In this document: piece after piece, positions 1 through 8,306 of the stretch
Layout of the letters: every line of letters begins with the position of its first letter
How positions within the stretch are numbered: the first letter of the stretch is position 1
From: Edaphobacillus lindanitolerans
Lineage (GTDB): Bacteria; Bacillota; Bacilli; Bacillales_A; Planococcaceae
Length of the DNA: 64,000 nucleotides
Assembly: GCF_900156305.1 (NCBI RefSeq)
Contig: NZ_FTPL01000001.1
Location: forward strand, 806,001-870,000
Direction: 5' to 3'
Position numbers and translations under genes: made by a program
Notes under the pieces: generated by a model
The model's database searches: none
What the model was told of the DNA's origin: nothing
The model's input: only the letters and a program-made list of their open reading frames with translations

Positions 1-260
1 TCGGCGCCGAGCGGGTAATCTTTTCCGGGCGGTGCCAGCTTGTCGAGCAATACTTGCTGGCTCGGATCTTTCGGTGCAAGCCACGGGGCAAAGATCGCTG
101 CACCGATGATCAGGAACAGCAGGACTGCCCCGGCCACCGCAAGTTTGTTTTTCATGTATTTGCGTAGCATCAGTTTCCAGATCGGCTCATGGGTTGAGAC
201 TGCCGGTTCTTCCGGAAGGGCCGGCCGGCCGGTCAGTCTCGGTTCTTCTGTCAAGGTCAC
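1..260 (-). CDS. Peptide ABC transporter permease, DppC/OppC type (partial)
   Basis: This is the N-terminal 86 residues of a second permease of a dipeptide/oligopeptide importer; the rest lies beyond the left edge. A GTG start at 260 is chosen because an AAAGGAGGG site sits 7 bases upstream. The visible part has a short cytoplasmic tail, a KLMLRKYMKNKLAVAG segment and one hydrophobic helix at about residues 37-55. It ends in the PLGA sequence that normally precedes TDxxGRD in DppC/OppC. It follows the DppB-like gene with a 22-base gap and is the last visible gene of an operon starting at 5084. Substrate cannot be read from the sequence; context suggests prolyl or hydroxyprolyl peptides (inference). 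Confidence 0.85.
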   Translation of the reverse strand, partial: MTLTEEPRLTGRPALPEEPAVSTHEPIWKLMLRKYMKNKLAVAGAVLLFLIIGAAIFAPWLAPKDPSQQVLLDKLAPPGKDYPLGA

Positions 261-282
261 CGTCAAGCCCTCCTTTCATAGG

Positions 283-1233
283 TCAATATTCAATCCTCGG
301 GTCAAAGACGGCATAAAGGATATCCGCCAGCAGATTGCCGATCACAACGAGCGCTGACGCAATGACGACCACGGCCATGATGACCGGATAATCCCGCTGG
401 AACGCGGCGTCCATGAACAGCAGGCCAATACCCGGCCAGGCAAACACGCTCTCGATGATGACCGAACCGCCGATGAATGATGGCAGCATGAGCCCGAAGA
501 TTGTGATGATCGGAATCAAGGCATTTCGGAGACCGTGTCTGAAGATGACCGTCCGCTTGCGGAAACCATTCGCCTTTGCCGTCCGGATATAGTCCTGGCG
601 CAAAACGTCCAGCATGCTGGAGCGGGAATACCGGGTCAGCCCCGCCATGTCTGCCGTCGCCAGCACGAATGCCGGCAGGATCAAATGGTGGAGGCGGTCC
701 CAGATGCTGAACGGCTCGCCGATGTTGGCCACTCCTCCGATCGGGAACCAGCCGAGATGCACCGACAGCACCATGATGAGCATCAGGCCGATCCAGAAAC
801 TTGGAGTAGCGATCCCGAGAAACGAAATGAAGGTGATGGCGTAGTCAGTTTTTGAATTCCGCCTTGTCGCGGAATAAACCCCAAGCGGAATCGAAATCAG
901 GAACGCGATAATCGTTGAAACCAGCATCAACAATAACGTATTCGGAAGCCTTGCAAGAATCAGGTCCTTTACCGGAACCCCTTGCCGGATGAGCGACTCC
1001 CCGAAGTTGCCCTGAACCATGTTTCCGAGCCACCGGCCGTATTGGATGACGACATTGTCGTTCAGGCCATAGGACTCCTTGTACGCCGCCAGATTTTCCT
1101 GTTTGATCATCGGATCCATCATCAGCGCCGTCGGGTCGCCGGGTGCCATTCTCATCATGGCGAAAGAAATGATGGTAATGATAAAGAGCAGCGGAATCGC
1201 CATAAGCGATCTCCTGATGATATAAGCTGACAT
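283..1233 (-). CDS. Peptide ABC transporter permease, DppB/OppB type
   Basis: A 316-residue inner-membrane permease of the binding-protein-dependent transport family, normal in length for DppB/OppB. The N-terminal MSAYIIRRSLMAIPLL segment is the family signature first helix. The EAA loop is visible near residues 195-245 (DYIRTAKANGFRKRTVIFRHGLRNALIPI), which contacts the ATPase subunits. About six membrane helices are expected. It lies between the solute-binding protein gene (1348) and the DppC-like gene (1-260), all on the minus strand. The usual partner set (two ATPases, binding protein, two permeases) is complete in this operon. Substrate is peptide by family; specificity is inferred only from context. 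Confidence 0.93.
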   Translation of the reverse strand: MSAYIIRRSLMAIPLLFIITIISFAMMRMAPGDPTALMMDPMIKQENLAAYKESYGLNDNVVIQYGRWLGNMVQGNFGESLIRQGVPVKDLILARLPNTLLLMLVSTIIAFLISIPLGVYSATRRNSKTDYAITFISFLGIATPSFWIGLMLIMVLSVHLGWFPIGGVANIGEPFSIWDRLHHLILPAFVLATADMAGLTRYSRSSMLDVLRQDYIRTAKANGFRKRTVIFRHGLRNALIPIITIFGLMLPSFIGGSVIIESVFAWPGIGLLFMDAAFQRDYPVIMAVVVIASALVVIGNLLADILYAVFDPRIEY

Positions 1234-1267
1234 TTGCCGTTCCGCTCCTTTCCTTTCAGGTTGGCAA

Positions 1268-1309
1268 CGGCCTTCCCCGTCACCGCCATGTCAGCGGAAG
1301 AGAAGGCCG
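1268..1309 (-). other. Intercistronic hairpin downstream of the binding-protein gene
   Basis: The arms CGGCCTTC and GAAGGCCG enclose an inner CCGC/GCGG pairing. The hairpin lies between the solute-binding protein gene and the next permease gene. No T tract follows in the direction of transcription, so it is more likely a 3'-end-protecting or processing structure than a terminator. Such structures commonly raise binding-protein mRNA over permease mRNA. Confidence 0.4.
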
Positions 1310-1347
1310 GCCATCCCATGTTCGAGTTCATCCGTCATCAGGACCGG

Positions 1348-2967
1348 TCAGTCGATGTACCATTCGTGGAGCTTGTAATACGTGTTGGCGGAACTGTATT
1401 CCGGTCCATGAAGATTCGGAGATTTCGCCAAATATCCCTCAACATAATAAATGAATGTATTCGGCTGATCTTCCGCAACGATGGCGTCCGCCTCGGCGAT
1501 CACGCGCTTGCGCTCTTCCAGATCGGAAATCTGCGTGTTTTGAGACAGCAGCTCATCGACTTTCGGGTTGGAGTAGCCGTTGTAGTTCAGGCCGTTCTCG
1601 ATTTCCGAAGTATGCCAGAACCAGGTCGGATCGGGGTCGCTTCCGATCGACCAGCCGGCGACCATTGCATCGAAGTTCCAGTTCGGCGGGCTTGTCTGCT
1701 CGACGTACGCGCTCCACTCGAGAAGCTCGATCGATGTCTTGATGCCGATCTCGCTCCATTGCTGCTGGGCCACTTCAGCGATCTGCTGGCGGATTTCATT
1801 CGCCGAAGTCGTCTTCAGGACGAACTCGAACTTTTTGCCGTCTTTCTGGAGAATCCCGTCCGGACCCGGCTCCCAGCCTGCCTCTTTTAGCATCTGTTTC
1901 GCTTTTTCAGGGTCGTAGTCAAACGCCGGCATATCGGGGTTGAATGCCCAGTTGGCCGGACTTCCCGGGCCGTTGGCGACAGTTCCCGCCCCGCCGAGGA
2001 TTGCCTGGATGATTGCTTCTTTATCGATGGCATGGGTCAGCGCCTGGCGGACCTTTTTATCCTGGAACAGTTCGTTCCTCAAGTTGTAGCCGATGTACTC
2101 AAACGCGTTTGACGGTCCGGAAGAAAGCTCGATTTTCCCCTTTTGGGCAAGATCCTCGGCCATCTCCGTATACTCCGGGGAAATGCCGGCAAGGTTGATC
2201 TCTCCAACCTGCAGCTGCGCCATCGCCGTATTTGTATCCGGCACAATCTTGTACGTGATCGAATCCAGCTTCGGAGCGCCAAGGAAGTAATCGTCGTTGC
2301 GATCCAGAAGAATATACTCCCCTTCACGCCATTCCTTGAACTTGAACGGACCCGTGCCGACCGGCTCTTTCGTATTGAACTTGTGTTTCCCGAGATCGGC
2401 AATCGGAACATCGCCGAGGATGTGTTTAGGCAACACTTCAAACTGCGCGGTGATCGTGATGAACGGTGCATACGGCTCAGACAGCACGAATTCCACTGTG
2501 TAATCGTCGACTTTGTTGATCTCTTCGATGATTTCAAATGGGAGTCCGCGCGGGCCGACGTAATCCTCGCTCAGCGGAATATTGTACGAGAAGACCACGT
2601 CATCGGCCGTGAACGGCTCGCCGTCATGCCACTTGACGTTATCGCGGAGATGGAATGTCCAGCGGAGGCCGTCATCAGAGAACTCCCAGCTTTCAGCCAG
2701 ATCGCCCTCCGGATTAAAGTCATGATCCACTGTGACGAGACCGCTGAAAATGAATCCTTCAATCGTCGAACTGGATGTGTCCGTTGAGTAATACGGGTTA
2801 AACAGAGTCGGTGCGGCAGTCGTCGCCAGCACAAGTCCGCCGCCTTTTCCGCCGTCCGGTTTTGTCGCAGCTTCCGCGTCGGGCAGCTCATCCGCCGGCG
2901 TGCATGCAGAGACAACCAGCAAAACAGCAAACAATATGGACAGCCATGCAAACTTTTTCTTTGCCAT
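1348..2967 (-). CDS. Peptide ABC transporter solute-binding lipoprotein (SBP family 5)
   Basis: A 539-residue extracytoplasmic binding protein. The N terminus is a lipoprotein signal: basic MAKKKFAW, a hydrophobic stretch, then a lipobox ending VVSAC with the cysteine near residue 22. The mature part has the SBP_bac_5 pattern, including DLAESWEFSDDGLRWTFHLR and WHDGEPFTADDVVFSY near residues 90-130. The ATG at 2967 is preferred over 2973 because AGGGGG is then 8 bases away. It follows two ATPase genes and precedes two permeases, which is an unusual order for dpp operons. It would capture peptides outside the membrane; proline-type peptides are suggested by the neighbours only. Confidence 0.93.
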   Translation of the reverse strand: MAKKKFAWLSILFAVLLVVSACTPADELPDAEAATKPDGGKGGGLVLATTAAPTLFNPYYSTDTSSSTIEGFIFSGLVTVDHDFNPEGDLAESWEFSDDGLRWTFHLRDNVKWHDGEPFTADDVVFSYNIPLSEDYVGPRGLPFEIIEEINKVDDYTVEFVLSEPYAPFITITAQFEVLPKHILGDVPIADLGKHKFNTKEPVGTGPFKFKEWREGEYILLDRNDDYFLGAPKLDSITYKIVPDTNTAMAQLQVGEINLAGISPEYTEMAEDLAQKGKIELSSGPSNAFEYIGYNLRNELFQDKKVRQALTHAIDKEAIIQAILGGAGTVANGPGSPANWAFNPDMPAFDYDPEKAKQMLKEAGWEPGPDGILQKDGKKFEFVLKTTSANEIRQQIAEVAQQQWSEIGIKTSIELLEWSAYVEQTSPPNWNFDAMVAGWSIGSDPDPTWFWHTSEIENGLNYNGYSNPKVDELLSQNTQISDLEERKRVIAEADAIVAEDQPNTFIYYVEGYLAKSPNLHGPEYSSANTYYKLHEWYID

Positions 2968-3057
2968 GTTCATTTCCCCCTTTTAATGTTTGGAACGTTT
3001 TTAAGGAATGTCCTTCTTCCCTTGAACCGTAGGTATCACCTCCCTCTCACTTATTGG

Positions 3058-4104
3058 TCAAAACGGCGGTTCCCCGTACAGGTGACACGCGACTTGCCGG
3101 CCCGGTGCCGCCTCCCGGAAGTCAGGCACCACCGTTTCGCACATCGGCATTTTGTAAGGACATCTCGTGTGGAATATGCAGCCCGGCGGCGGTGAAGACG
3201 GGCTGGGAAGGTCTCCTTTCAGGACAATCCGTTCCCGCACTTCCGCTCCGTCTTTTTTGATGACGGGGATGGCAGACAGCAGGGCCTGGGTATACGGATG
3301 AAGCGGTTCTTCATAGAGCGCCTCTTTGTCCGACAGCTCGACCAGCTTGCCCAGGTACATCACGCCGACCCGGTCTGAAATATGCCGGACGACACTCAGA
3401 TCATGTGAAATGAAAATGTAAGTGAGCCCGAGCTTCTCTTGAAGGTCTTCCAGAAGGTTGATGATCTGCGCCTGCACGGACACGTCCAGCGCCGACACCG
3501 CCTCATCCGCAATCACTAGCTCGGGATTCAGCACAAGTGCCCGGGCAATGCCGATCCGCTGTCGCTGGCCGCCGGAAAACTCGTGCGGATAGTTGTTGAT
3601 GACCGAACGATGCAAGCCGACCAAGTCCAGCAGTTCCTCGATCCGTTCCACGCGCTTCTGTCTGCTTCCGTACAGGTTGTGCGCTTTCATCGGTTCAGCG
3701 AGGGCACTTCCAAGTGACTTTCTCGGATTGAGGGAAGCATTCGGATCCTGAAACACCATCTGGATCTCCCGGCGGATAAGCGGGTGGAGCTGCTTTTCCG
3801 GCAGACCAGCAATGTCTTTCCCGTTGTAGAGGATTTCCCCGCCTGTCGGTTCATAAAGCCGGATAATTGACCGGCCCATTGTTGACTTGCCGCATCCGGA
3901 CTCGCCCACAATCCCGATCGTTTTGCCTTTTTTCACGGTGAAACTGACGCCGTCAACTGCCTTTACTTGGCCCGTAACCCGTTGAAGCACACCCGTTTTG
4001 ACGGGAAAATGCATTTGCAGATTTTTGACTTCAAGCAATGTATCACGCGGACGCCCGGCGGTTTCTTCTGTGCCCAGTGAATGAATCAACCCGATTTCGC
4101 TCAT
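3058..4104 (-). CDS. Peptide ABC transporter ATP-binding protein, DppF/OppF type
   Basis: A 348-residue ATPase subunit. Walker A is GESGCGKS at about residues 69-76, followed by the Q-loop [13 protein letters not shown], the signature [14 protein letters not shown] and Walker [15 protein letters not shown]. The C-terminal oligopeptide/dipeptide domain carries a four-cysteine region ([14 protein letters not shown] and a later C). In related proteins this cysteine region binds an iron-sulfur cluster. The gene starts at an ATGA overlap with the preceding ATPase gene (4101), indicating translational coupling. With 4101-5084 it energises the importer. Confidence 0.93.
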   Translation of the reverse strand: MSEIGLIHSLGTEETAGRPRDTLLEVKNLQMHFPVKTGVLQRVTGQVKAVDGVSFTVKKGKTIGIVGESGCGKSTMGRSIIRLYEPTGGEILYNGKDIAGLPEKQLHPLIRREIQMVFQDPNASLNPRKSLGSALAEPMKAHNLYGSRQKRVERIEELLDLVGLHRSVINNYPHEFSGGQRQRIGIARALVLNPELVIADEAVSALDVSVQAQIINLLEDLQEKLGLTYIFISHDLSVVRHISDRVGVMYLGKLVELSDKEALYEEPLHPYTQALLSAIPVIKKDGAEVRERIVLKGDLPSPSSPPPGCIFHTRCPYKMPMCETVVPDFREAAPGRQVACHLYGEPPF

Positions 4105-5084
4105 TGCGCCGCCCCCTCTTCATAAAGCACGCAGCGGACCGACCGCCCATCCGGCAGCACCCGCATTTCAGGAACGCCTTCCGTGCATTTTGACGTCGCC
4201 CGGCTGCATCGTGGAGCAAAACGGCATCCCGGCATTTCTGTGCCCGGTGCGGGAACATTTCCAGGAATGGCCTCAAGTCGGCGGATATCCCCGTCAATTG
4301 AGGGGACCGATCCGATCAGGCCTTCTGTATACGGATGAAGCGGGTCGTTGAACAGCCGGTTGCTGTCGGCGATTTCCACAATCTGACCGGAATACATGAC
4401 AATCACCCGCTCCGCCAGCTCCGAAACCACGCCGAGATCGTGGGTGATCAGCAGAATCGATGTGGAGAACTTCTGGCTGAGGTCCTTCATCAGCTCGAGC
4501 ACTTGCGCCTGTATCGTCACATCGAGCGCCGTGGTCGGCTCATCCGCAATCAGCAGTTTCGGATTGCAGGACATCGCCATGGCGATCATGACCCGCTGAC
4601 GCATGCCGCCGGACAACCGGTGCGGATAATCCTTCAGCGTCTTTTCAGGATCCGCGAATCCGACAATTTCCAGCATTTCAGTCGACTTTTTCAATGCTTC
4701 TTTTTTATTTAGCTTCAAATGATGCATGACCACGCCCGACAGCTGATCTCCGATCGTCAGAACCGGGTTCAGCGAAGTCATCGGCTCCTGGAAAATCATC
4801 GCCACTTCCCTGCCGCGCACTTCGTACATCTTCTTTTCCGGCAAGCCGACCAGATCGGTTCCGTTCAACAAAATTTCGCCGTCCACGATTTTGCCCGCAG
4901 GTGCCGGAACCAATCCCATGATGGACAGCGAAGTCATGCTTTTCCCGCAGCCCGACTCGCCGACAAGCGCAACCGTTTCTCCTTTTCTGATCGAAAAATC
5001 TACGCCGTCGACTGCCCGGACCGTTTTTTTGTTTTTGTTGAAATATGTCTTGAGGCTTTTGACTTCCAGAACATTTGTCGACAT
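4101..5084 (-). CDS. Peptide ABC transporter ATP-binding protein, DppD/OppD type
   Basis: A 327-residue ATPase subunit, first gene of a five-gene peptide-importer operon running to the left edge. Visible motifs are Walker A GESGCGKS (about residues 39-46), Q-loop [11 protein letters not shown], signature [14 protein letters not shown] and Walker [17 protein letters not shown]-terminal [14 protein letters not shown] cysteine cluster is typical of OppD/DppD. The ATG at 5084 has AAGGGGGG upstream. The operon is preceded by a consensus-spaced sigma-54 promoter at 5129-5147, so expression probably needs the linked rpoN and activator genes (inference). Confidence 0.93.
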   Translation of the reverse strand: MSTNVLEVKSLKTYFNKNKKTVRAVDGVDFSIRKGETVALVGESGCGKSMTSLSIMGLVPAPAGKIVDGEILLNGTDLVGLPEKKMYEVRGREVAMIFQEPMTSLNPVLTIGDQLSGVVMHHLKLNKKEALKKSTEMLEIVGFADPEKTLKDYPHRLSGGMRQRVMIAMAMSCNPKLLIADEPTTALDVTIQAQVLELMKDLSQKFSTSILLITHDLGVVSELAERVIVMYSGQIVEIADSNRLFNDPLHPYTEGLIGSVPSIDGDIRRLEAIPGNVPAPGTEMPGCRFAPRCSRATSKCTEGVPEMRVLPDGRSVRCVLYEEGAAQ

Positions 5085-5128
5085 CCGATCCCCCCTTATC
5101 GAAAATTTTATCTATTCTGTTATTGCAT

Positions 5129-5147
5129 CTTGCAAGCTTCATGCCAA
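5129..5147 (-). promoter_or_regulatory. Sigma-54 (-24/-12) promoter for the peptide importer operon
   Basis: The minus strand reads TTGGCATGAAGCTTGCAAG. The invariant GG and GC are separated by exactly 10 bases, as required for sigma-54 holoenzyme. Predicted transcription would start near 5120, about 35 bases before the ATG at 5084. It closely matches four other candidates in this window. Confidence 0.85.
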
Positions 5148-5195
5148 CATTATTGTGGGTTTTTGCTGGAAAGGAGCCGCTGCAATGCGTCAGCT

Positions 5196-5234
5196 TTTTA
5201 TACATGTCAACCAATCTGTCCACCGTTTTATACA
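5196..5234. repeat. Direct repeats TTTTATACA, possible activator-binding (UAS) site
   Basis: TTTTATACA occurs at 5196-5204 and again at 5226-5234, 30 bases apart (about three helical turns). Both copies are in the intergenic space between two divergent sigma-54 promoters. Placement fits an upstream activator sequence, but no convincing identical copy was found at the other three promoters. The role is therefore a guess. Confidence 0.3.
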
Positions 5235-5260
5235 CCCCTTCTCTGCCATGGCCCGGTTGT

Positions 5261-5279
5261 CCGGCACGATTCTTGCAAC
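5261..5279 (+). promoter_or_regulatory. Sigma-54 (-24/-12) promoter for the Xaa-Pro peptidase gene
   Basis: CCGGCACGATTCTTGCAAC has GG at 5263-5264 and GC at 5275-5276, with exactly 10 bases between. It matches the GGCACG-N4-TTGC core fully, with C instead of T before GG. The predicted start site near 5288 lies about 34 bases before the ATG at 5322. Confidence 0.8.
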
Positions 5280-5321
5280 AGCGTTATACTGTTGTTGGCT
5301 TATTTAAAAGGAGGAACCACC

Positions 5322-6437
5322 ATGACACCCATTTATTCAGAAAGACGCGATCAGCTGAAAGAGCTGCTTCAGTCGGAGGGACTGCAGGGTGCGCTGATCA
5401 CGTCTCCGGCGAATGTGTTTTATTTCACAGGGTTTCATTCCGATCCCCACGAGCGGTTCATGGGGCTGCTGCTCCGCACGGATGGCAGCCCGGAGATTCT
5501 GTTCGTGCCGGCTTTGGACCTTTCGGCTGCCGAGGAGGCGTCCGATGTGCAGAACCTCATTTCGATTTCGGATGATGAGCTGCCGTTTGAGAAGATCAAG
5601 GGAGCGGCGGGTTCCCTTTCCGGCAAGCTCGGAATTGAAGGATCGGTCTTTTCGTACGAGCGGTATCAACTTCTGTCCGGGGCTTACCCGGAGCTTGAGG
5701 TGCAGGATGTCGGCGCGCTCGCGGCACGACTTCGCCTGAAAAAGTCGCCGGAAGAGCTGGACAAGCTGCGCACCGCGATCCGCCTCATCGAGGAAGTGAT
5801 GGAAGGCGCTGCCCGGAAGATCAGGGTCGGCATGACGGAAAGCGAACTGACCGCAGAGCTTGAGTTCCTCATGCGGAAAGTCGGCGCGGACGGCCCGTCG
5901 TTTTCCACGATGGTGCTGGCGGGCGAGAAGGCCGCCCTGCCGCACGGCAATCCGGGCGAGCGCAGGTTCCGGTCGGGGGATGTCATCCTGATCGACATGG
6001 GCGTCGTGAAAGACGGGTATTGCTCTGATATCACCCGGACGTTCGTCGTCGGCGAGGCAAGCGCGGAAACCCGAAAGATTTATGACATTGTCCTGAAGTC
6101 TACGATGGCCGGCATCGAGGCTTCCCGGGAAGGCGCGGCGTTTGCGGACATCGACCGGGCTTCCCGCGATGTGATCGCGGAGGCCGGGTACGGTGAGTAC
6201 TTCAACAACCGGGTCGGCCACGGGGTCGGCATTGAAGTCCATGAAGCCCCGTCCGTCCACGGCCACAACGAAGACAAAGCCGCACCCGGGCAAGTGTTCA
6301 CGATCGAGCCCGGCATCTACATCCCCGGCAAGATCGGCGTGAGAATCGAGGACATGGTCTTTATCGGCGAAGACAGAAAAGCGGAAGTGCTCACTTCCTT
6401 CCCGAGGGAGCTTCGCATCGTCGGATCCGAAGGCTGA
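5322..6437 (+). CDS. M24 family Xaa-Pro peptidase
   Basis: A 371-residue cytoplasmic metallopeptidase of the prolidase/aminopeptidase P family, which cleaves peptide bonds next to proline. The N-terminal creatinase-like domain spans about residues 1-130 and the pita-bread catalytic domain follows. All five metal ligands are visible: D225 (LIDMG), D236 (CSDITRT), H300 (GHGVGIEVHE), E329 (IEPGIY) and E343 (RIED). The ATG at 5322 has AAAGGAGG upstream; a longer frame to 4719 overlaps the importer genes and is not used. The gene is divergent from the importer operon and has its own sigma-54 promoter, which ties peptide uptake to Xaa-Pro cleavage. A hairpin terminator follows. Confidence 0.93.
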   Translation: MTPIYSERRDQLKELLQSEGLQGALITSPANVFYFTGFHSDPHERFMGLLLRTDGSPEILFVPALDLSAAEEASDVQNLISISDDELPFEKIKGAAGSLSGKLGIEGSVFSYERYQLLSGAYPELEVQDVGALAARLRLKKSPEELDKLRTAIRLIEEVMEGAARKIRVGMTESELTAELEFLMRKVGADGPSFSTMVLAGEKAALPHGNPGERRFRSGDVILIDMGVVKDGYCSDITRTFVVGEASAETRKIYDIVLKSTMAGIEASREGAAFADIDRASRDVIAEAGYGEYFNNRVGHGVGIEVHEAPSVHGHNEDKAAPGQVFTIEPGIYIPGKIGVRIEDMVFIGEDRKAEVLTSFPRELRIVGSEG

Positions 6438-6442
6438 ATACG

Positions 6443-6478
6443 AAAATCCCGGTGTCCAAAAGGGCTCCGGGATTTTAT
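6443..6478 (+). terminator. Rho-independent terminator after the M24 gene
   Basis: The perfect 10-bp arms AAAATCCCGG and CCGGGATTTT are separated by 14 bases. The final TTTT belongs to the arm and is followed by ATTATT. Confidence 0.8.
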
Positions 6479-6523
6479 TATTCCAATAAAGTGTCGAAAT
6501 AGGCTGAAAGCGGTGATATAATA

Positions 6524-6532
6524 ATAGGCAAT
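6524..6532 (+). promoter_or_regulatory. Extended -10 sigma-A promoter for rpoN
   Basis: TGATATAAT gives a consensus TATAAT with the TGn extension. No good -35 hexamer is present 16-18 bases upstream, as is common for extended -10 promoters. It lies 41 bases before the rpoN ATG. Confidence 0.55.
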
Positions 6533-6572
6533 CCACAGTAAGCGCTTCCAACGGAATTGAGGGGGAACAACA

Positions 6573-7865
6573 ATGAACCTTGCAATGACCCAGCGGCAGG
6601 AACTCAAGCTGGTCATGACGATGGAACTGCGTCAGGCGATTGAAATCTTACAATACACCACATACGAACTTGAGCAATTTTTGATCGAGCAGCAGACGGA
6701 CAATCCGCTTATCGAACTGCAGGAGCCGGCCGGAACGTTCGACGAGCGGCCGTTCGGGGTCCGGCCGGCCGGAGGGACACGGCACGGGATGCTGCCGGAA
6801 TGCTGGAAAGGAACCGAGCCGCTTTTCCGGGATGAGCTGTGCGCAGTTGCCCGGATGACCTTCAAGGATGAAGCAGACCTGGCGCTTGTGCAGATGCTGA
6901 TTCTGAACCTCGATGACGACGGCTACCTCCGGCTCCCCGATGAAGAAGCCCTATGCACAGACACGATCGACCATGGCATCCGCCTCCTTCAGCAGATCGG
7001 CCCGGCCGGCATCGGCGCCCGCTCTCTCCAAGAATGCCTGCTTCTTCAATTGGAGCAGATCGGCGACAACGGCCCGGCCGCATCCATCATCCGCGACCAT
7101 TTCGGCCTGCTTGCGCGAAACCGGTGGAGCGAGATGGCCGCACTGCTTGAGATTCCGCTGAAGGCCGTGAAAGAGGCGCAGGAGCTGATCCGTTCGCTTC
7201 AGCCGAAACCGTGCGGGTTCATCTCCGACTTCAAGCCGGACTATGTGACGCCGGATGTAATTGTCGAAGAAACGGCCGAAGGGCTCACGTTCCGCCTGAA
7301 CGACCGGCATCTTCCGGAGCTCCGGATGAATCCCGACTACCTCTCCCTCCTGTCGTCGGAAAATGAGGCGACGGACTATTTGACGGATCAGTACCGCAAA
7401 TTCCGCTGGCTCCAGAACAGCCTTGACCAGCGGCGGAGCACGATCATCAAGATTGTCGGCGTCCTTCTGGAAAAGCAGCTCCGGTTCTTCACGGGCGGCC
7501 CTTGTTCTCTTCAGCCGCTGACCATGAAAGAAATCGCCGACGAGATCGACATGCACGAATCGACCGTCAGCCGTGCGGTTTCCGGCAAAACGATCCGGAC
7601 GCCTGCGGGCACATTCGAACTCCGCAGCCTGTTCAGCTCCAAGCTGTCAACTTCGGACGGGGATGTCGTTTCACAAAACAAGGTGAAAAGCCTGCTTCGT
7701 CAGCTTGTGGACGGGGAAAACAAATCCAAGCCCCTTTCCGACCAAAAACTGGCGGATTATTTAAAGCAGGACGAAGGCATCTCCATTTCCCGCAGGACGA
7801 TCAGCAAATACCGGGAAGAGCTGAACATCCCGTCATCCAGCATCCGCAAACAACTTTCCGTTTGA
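6573..7865 (+). CDS. rpoN: RNA polymerase sigma-54 factor (RpoN/SigL)
   Basis: A 430-residue alternative sigma factor. The N-terminal region I activator-responsive segment reads QRQELKLVMTMELRQAIEIL (residues 7-26). The core-binding domain covers about residues 75-250. The helix-turn-helix is near residues 310-340 (LTMKEIADEIDMHESTVSRA). The C-terminal RpoN box is SRRTISKYRE near residues 406-415, close to the usual ARRTVAKYRE, and reads the -24 element. The length matches Bacillus SigL. ATG 6573 follows GAGGGGGAA. It appears monocistronic, with an extended -10 promoter and a strong terminator. Its position among its probable targets and beside the activator gene is noteworthy. Confidence 0.95.
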   Translation: MNLAMTQRQELKLVMTMELRQAIEILQYTTYELEQFLIEQQTDNPLIELQEPAGTFDERPFGVRPAGGTRHGMLPECWKGTEPLFRDELCAVARMTFKDEADLALVQMLILNLDDDGYLRLPDEEALCTDTIDHGIRLLQQIGPAGIGARSLQECLLLQLEQIGDNGPAASIIRDHFGLLARNRWSEMAALLEIPLKAVKEAQELIRSLQPKPCGFISDFKPDYVTPDVIVEETAEGLTFRLNDRHLPELRMNPDYLSLLSSENEATDYLTDQYRKFRWLQNSLDQRRSTIIKIVGVLLEKQLRFFTGGPCSLQPLTMKEIADEIDMHESTVSRAVSGKTIRTPAGTFELRSLFSSKLSTSDGDVVSQNKVKSLLRQLVDGENKSKPLSDQKLADYLKQDEGISISRRTISKYREELNIPSSSIRKQLSV

Positions 7866-7877
7866 ACAAACCATATG

Positions 7878-7923
7878 AAAAACCCGCAGGAAGCGAATCC
7901 ATCGCGTTTCCTGCGGGTTTTTC
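7878..7923 (+). terminator. Terminator between rpoN and the convergent 7934 gene
   Basis: The arms AAACCCGCAGGAA and TTCCTGCGGGTTT flank a GC-rich loop and are followed by TTCTG on the plus strand. The minus strand has AAA/TTT on the other side. It probably works in both directions for the convergent genes. Confidence 0.8.
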
Positions 7924-7933
7924 TGTTGCGTCT

Positions 7934-8212
7934 TCACGCCTGTTCTTCCGAGAAGTGGCCCATCCAGTAGCGGTTGAGCAGGATGGCCATGCCGACGAGA
8001 AGTGCGACGAGGAACGGGAACGGATGGCCGGCCGCCATCGTCGCCGCACCGAGCAACGCCAGCGCTAGACCGAGCGAAACCGTGATCCGCATGTTCCTGC
8101 CGAGCTTCCTGCCGGCAACTTTCCCTGACAGCTTCTCAAGTCCAAAGGAAATCAGGAGAACCAGGATTGCCACCCCTGCGGCAATCCCCAAAAATTCGAT
8201 GACTGACATCAT
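7934..8212 (-). CDS. Small hypothetical membrane protein
   Basis: A 92-residue protein of unknown function. Hydrophobic stretches at about residues 4-22, 44-62 and 64-80 suggest two or three membrane helices. A basic linker (KLSGKVAGRKLGRNMR) follows the first. The C terminus HFSEEQA is polar. ATG 8212 follows AAGGGG at 8 bases. A TATAAT on the minus strand at 8253-8258 may be its own -10 box, so it need not be part of the hydroxyproline operon upstream. No family is recognised. Confidence 0.6.
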   Translation of the reverse strand: MMSVIEFLGIAAGVAILVLLISFGLEKLSGKVAGRKLGRNMRITVSLGLALALLGAATMAAGHPFPFLVALLVGMAILLNRYWMGHFSEEQA

Positions 8213-8306
8213 TTGCCCATCCCCTTCTGGTCAATTAACGAGTCATGGTTCTATTATACGCTAATTCCGACACACGTTTCAGACTTTTCTGACTTAATTA
8301 AAATCC

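Noticed and set aside
4719-5321. Upstream extension of the Xaa-Pro peptidase frame (572 codons in total)
   Set aside because: The extension overlaps the importer ATPase gene and the promoter region; the strong ribosome site is directly before ATG 5322.
5337-6551. Minus-strand frame of 404 codons opposite the M24 gene
   Set aside because: Antisense to a gene with all catalytic residues intact; composition is typical of a shadow frame.
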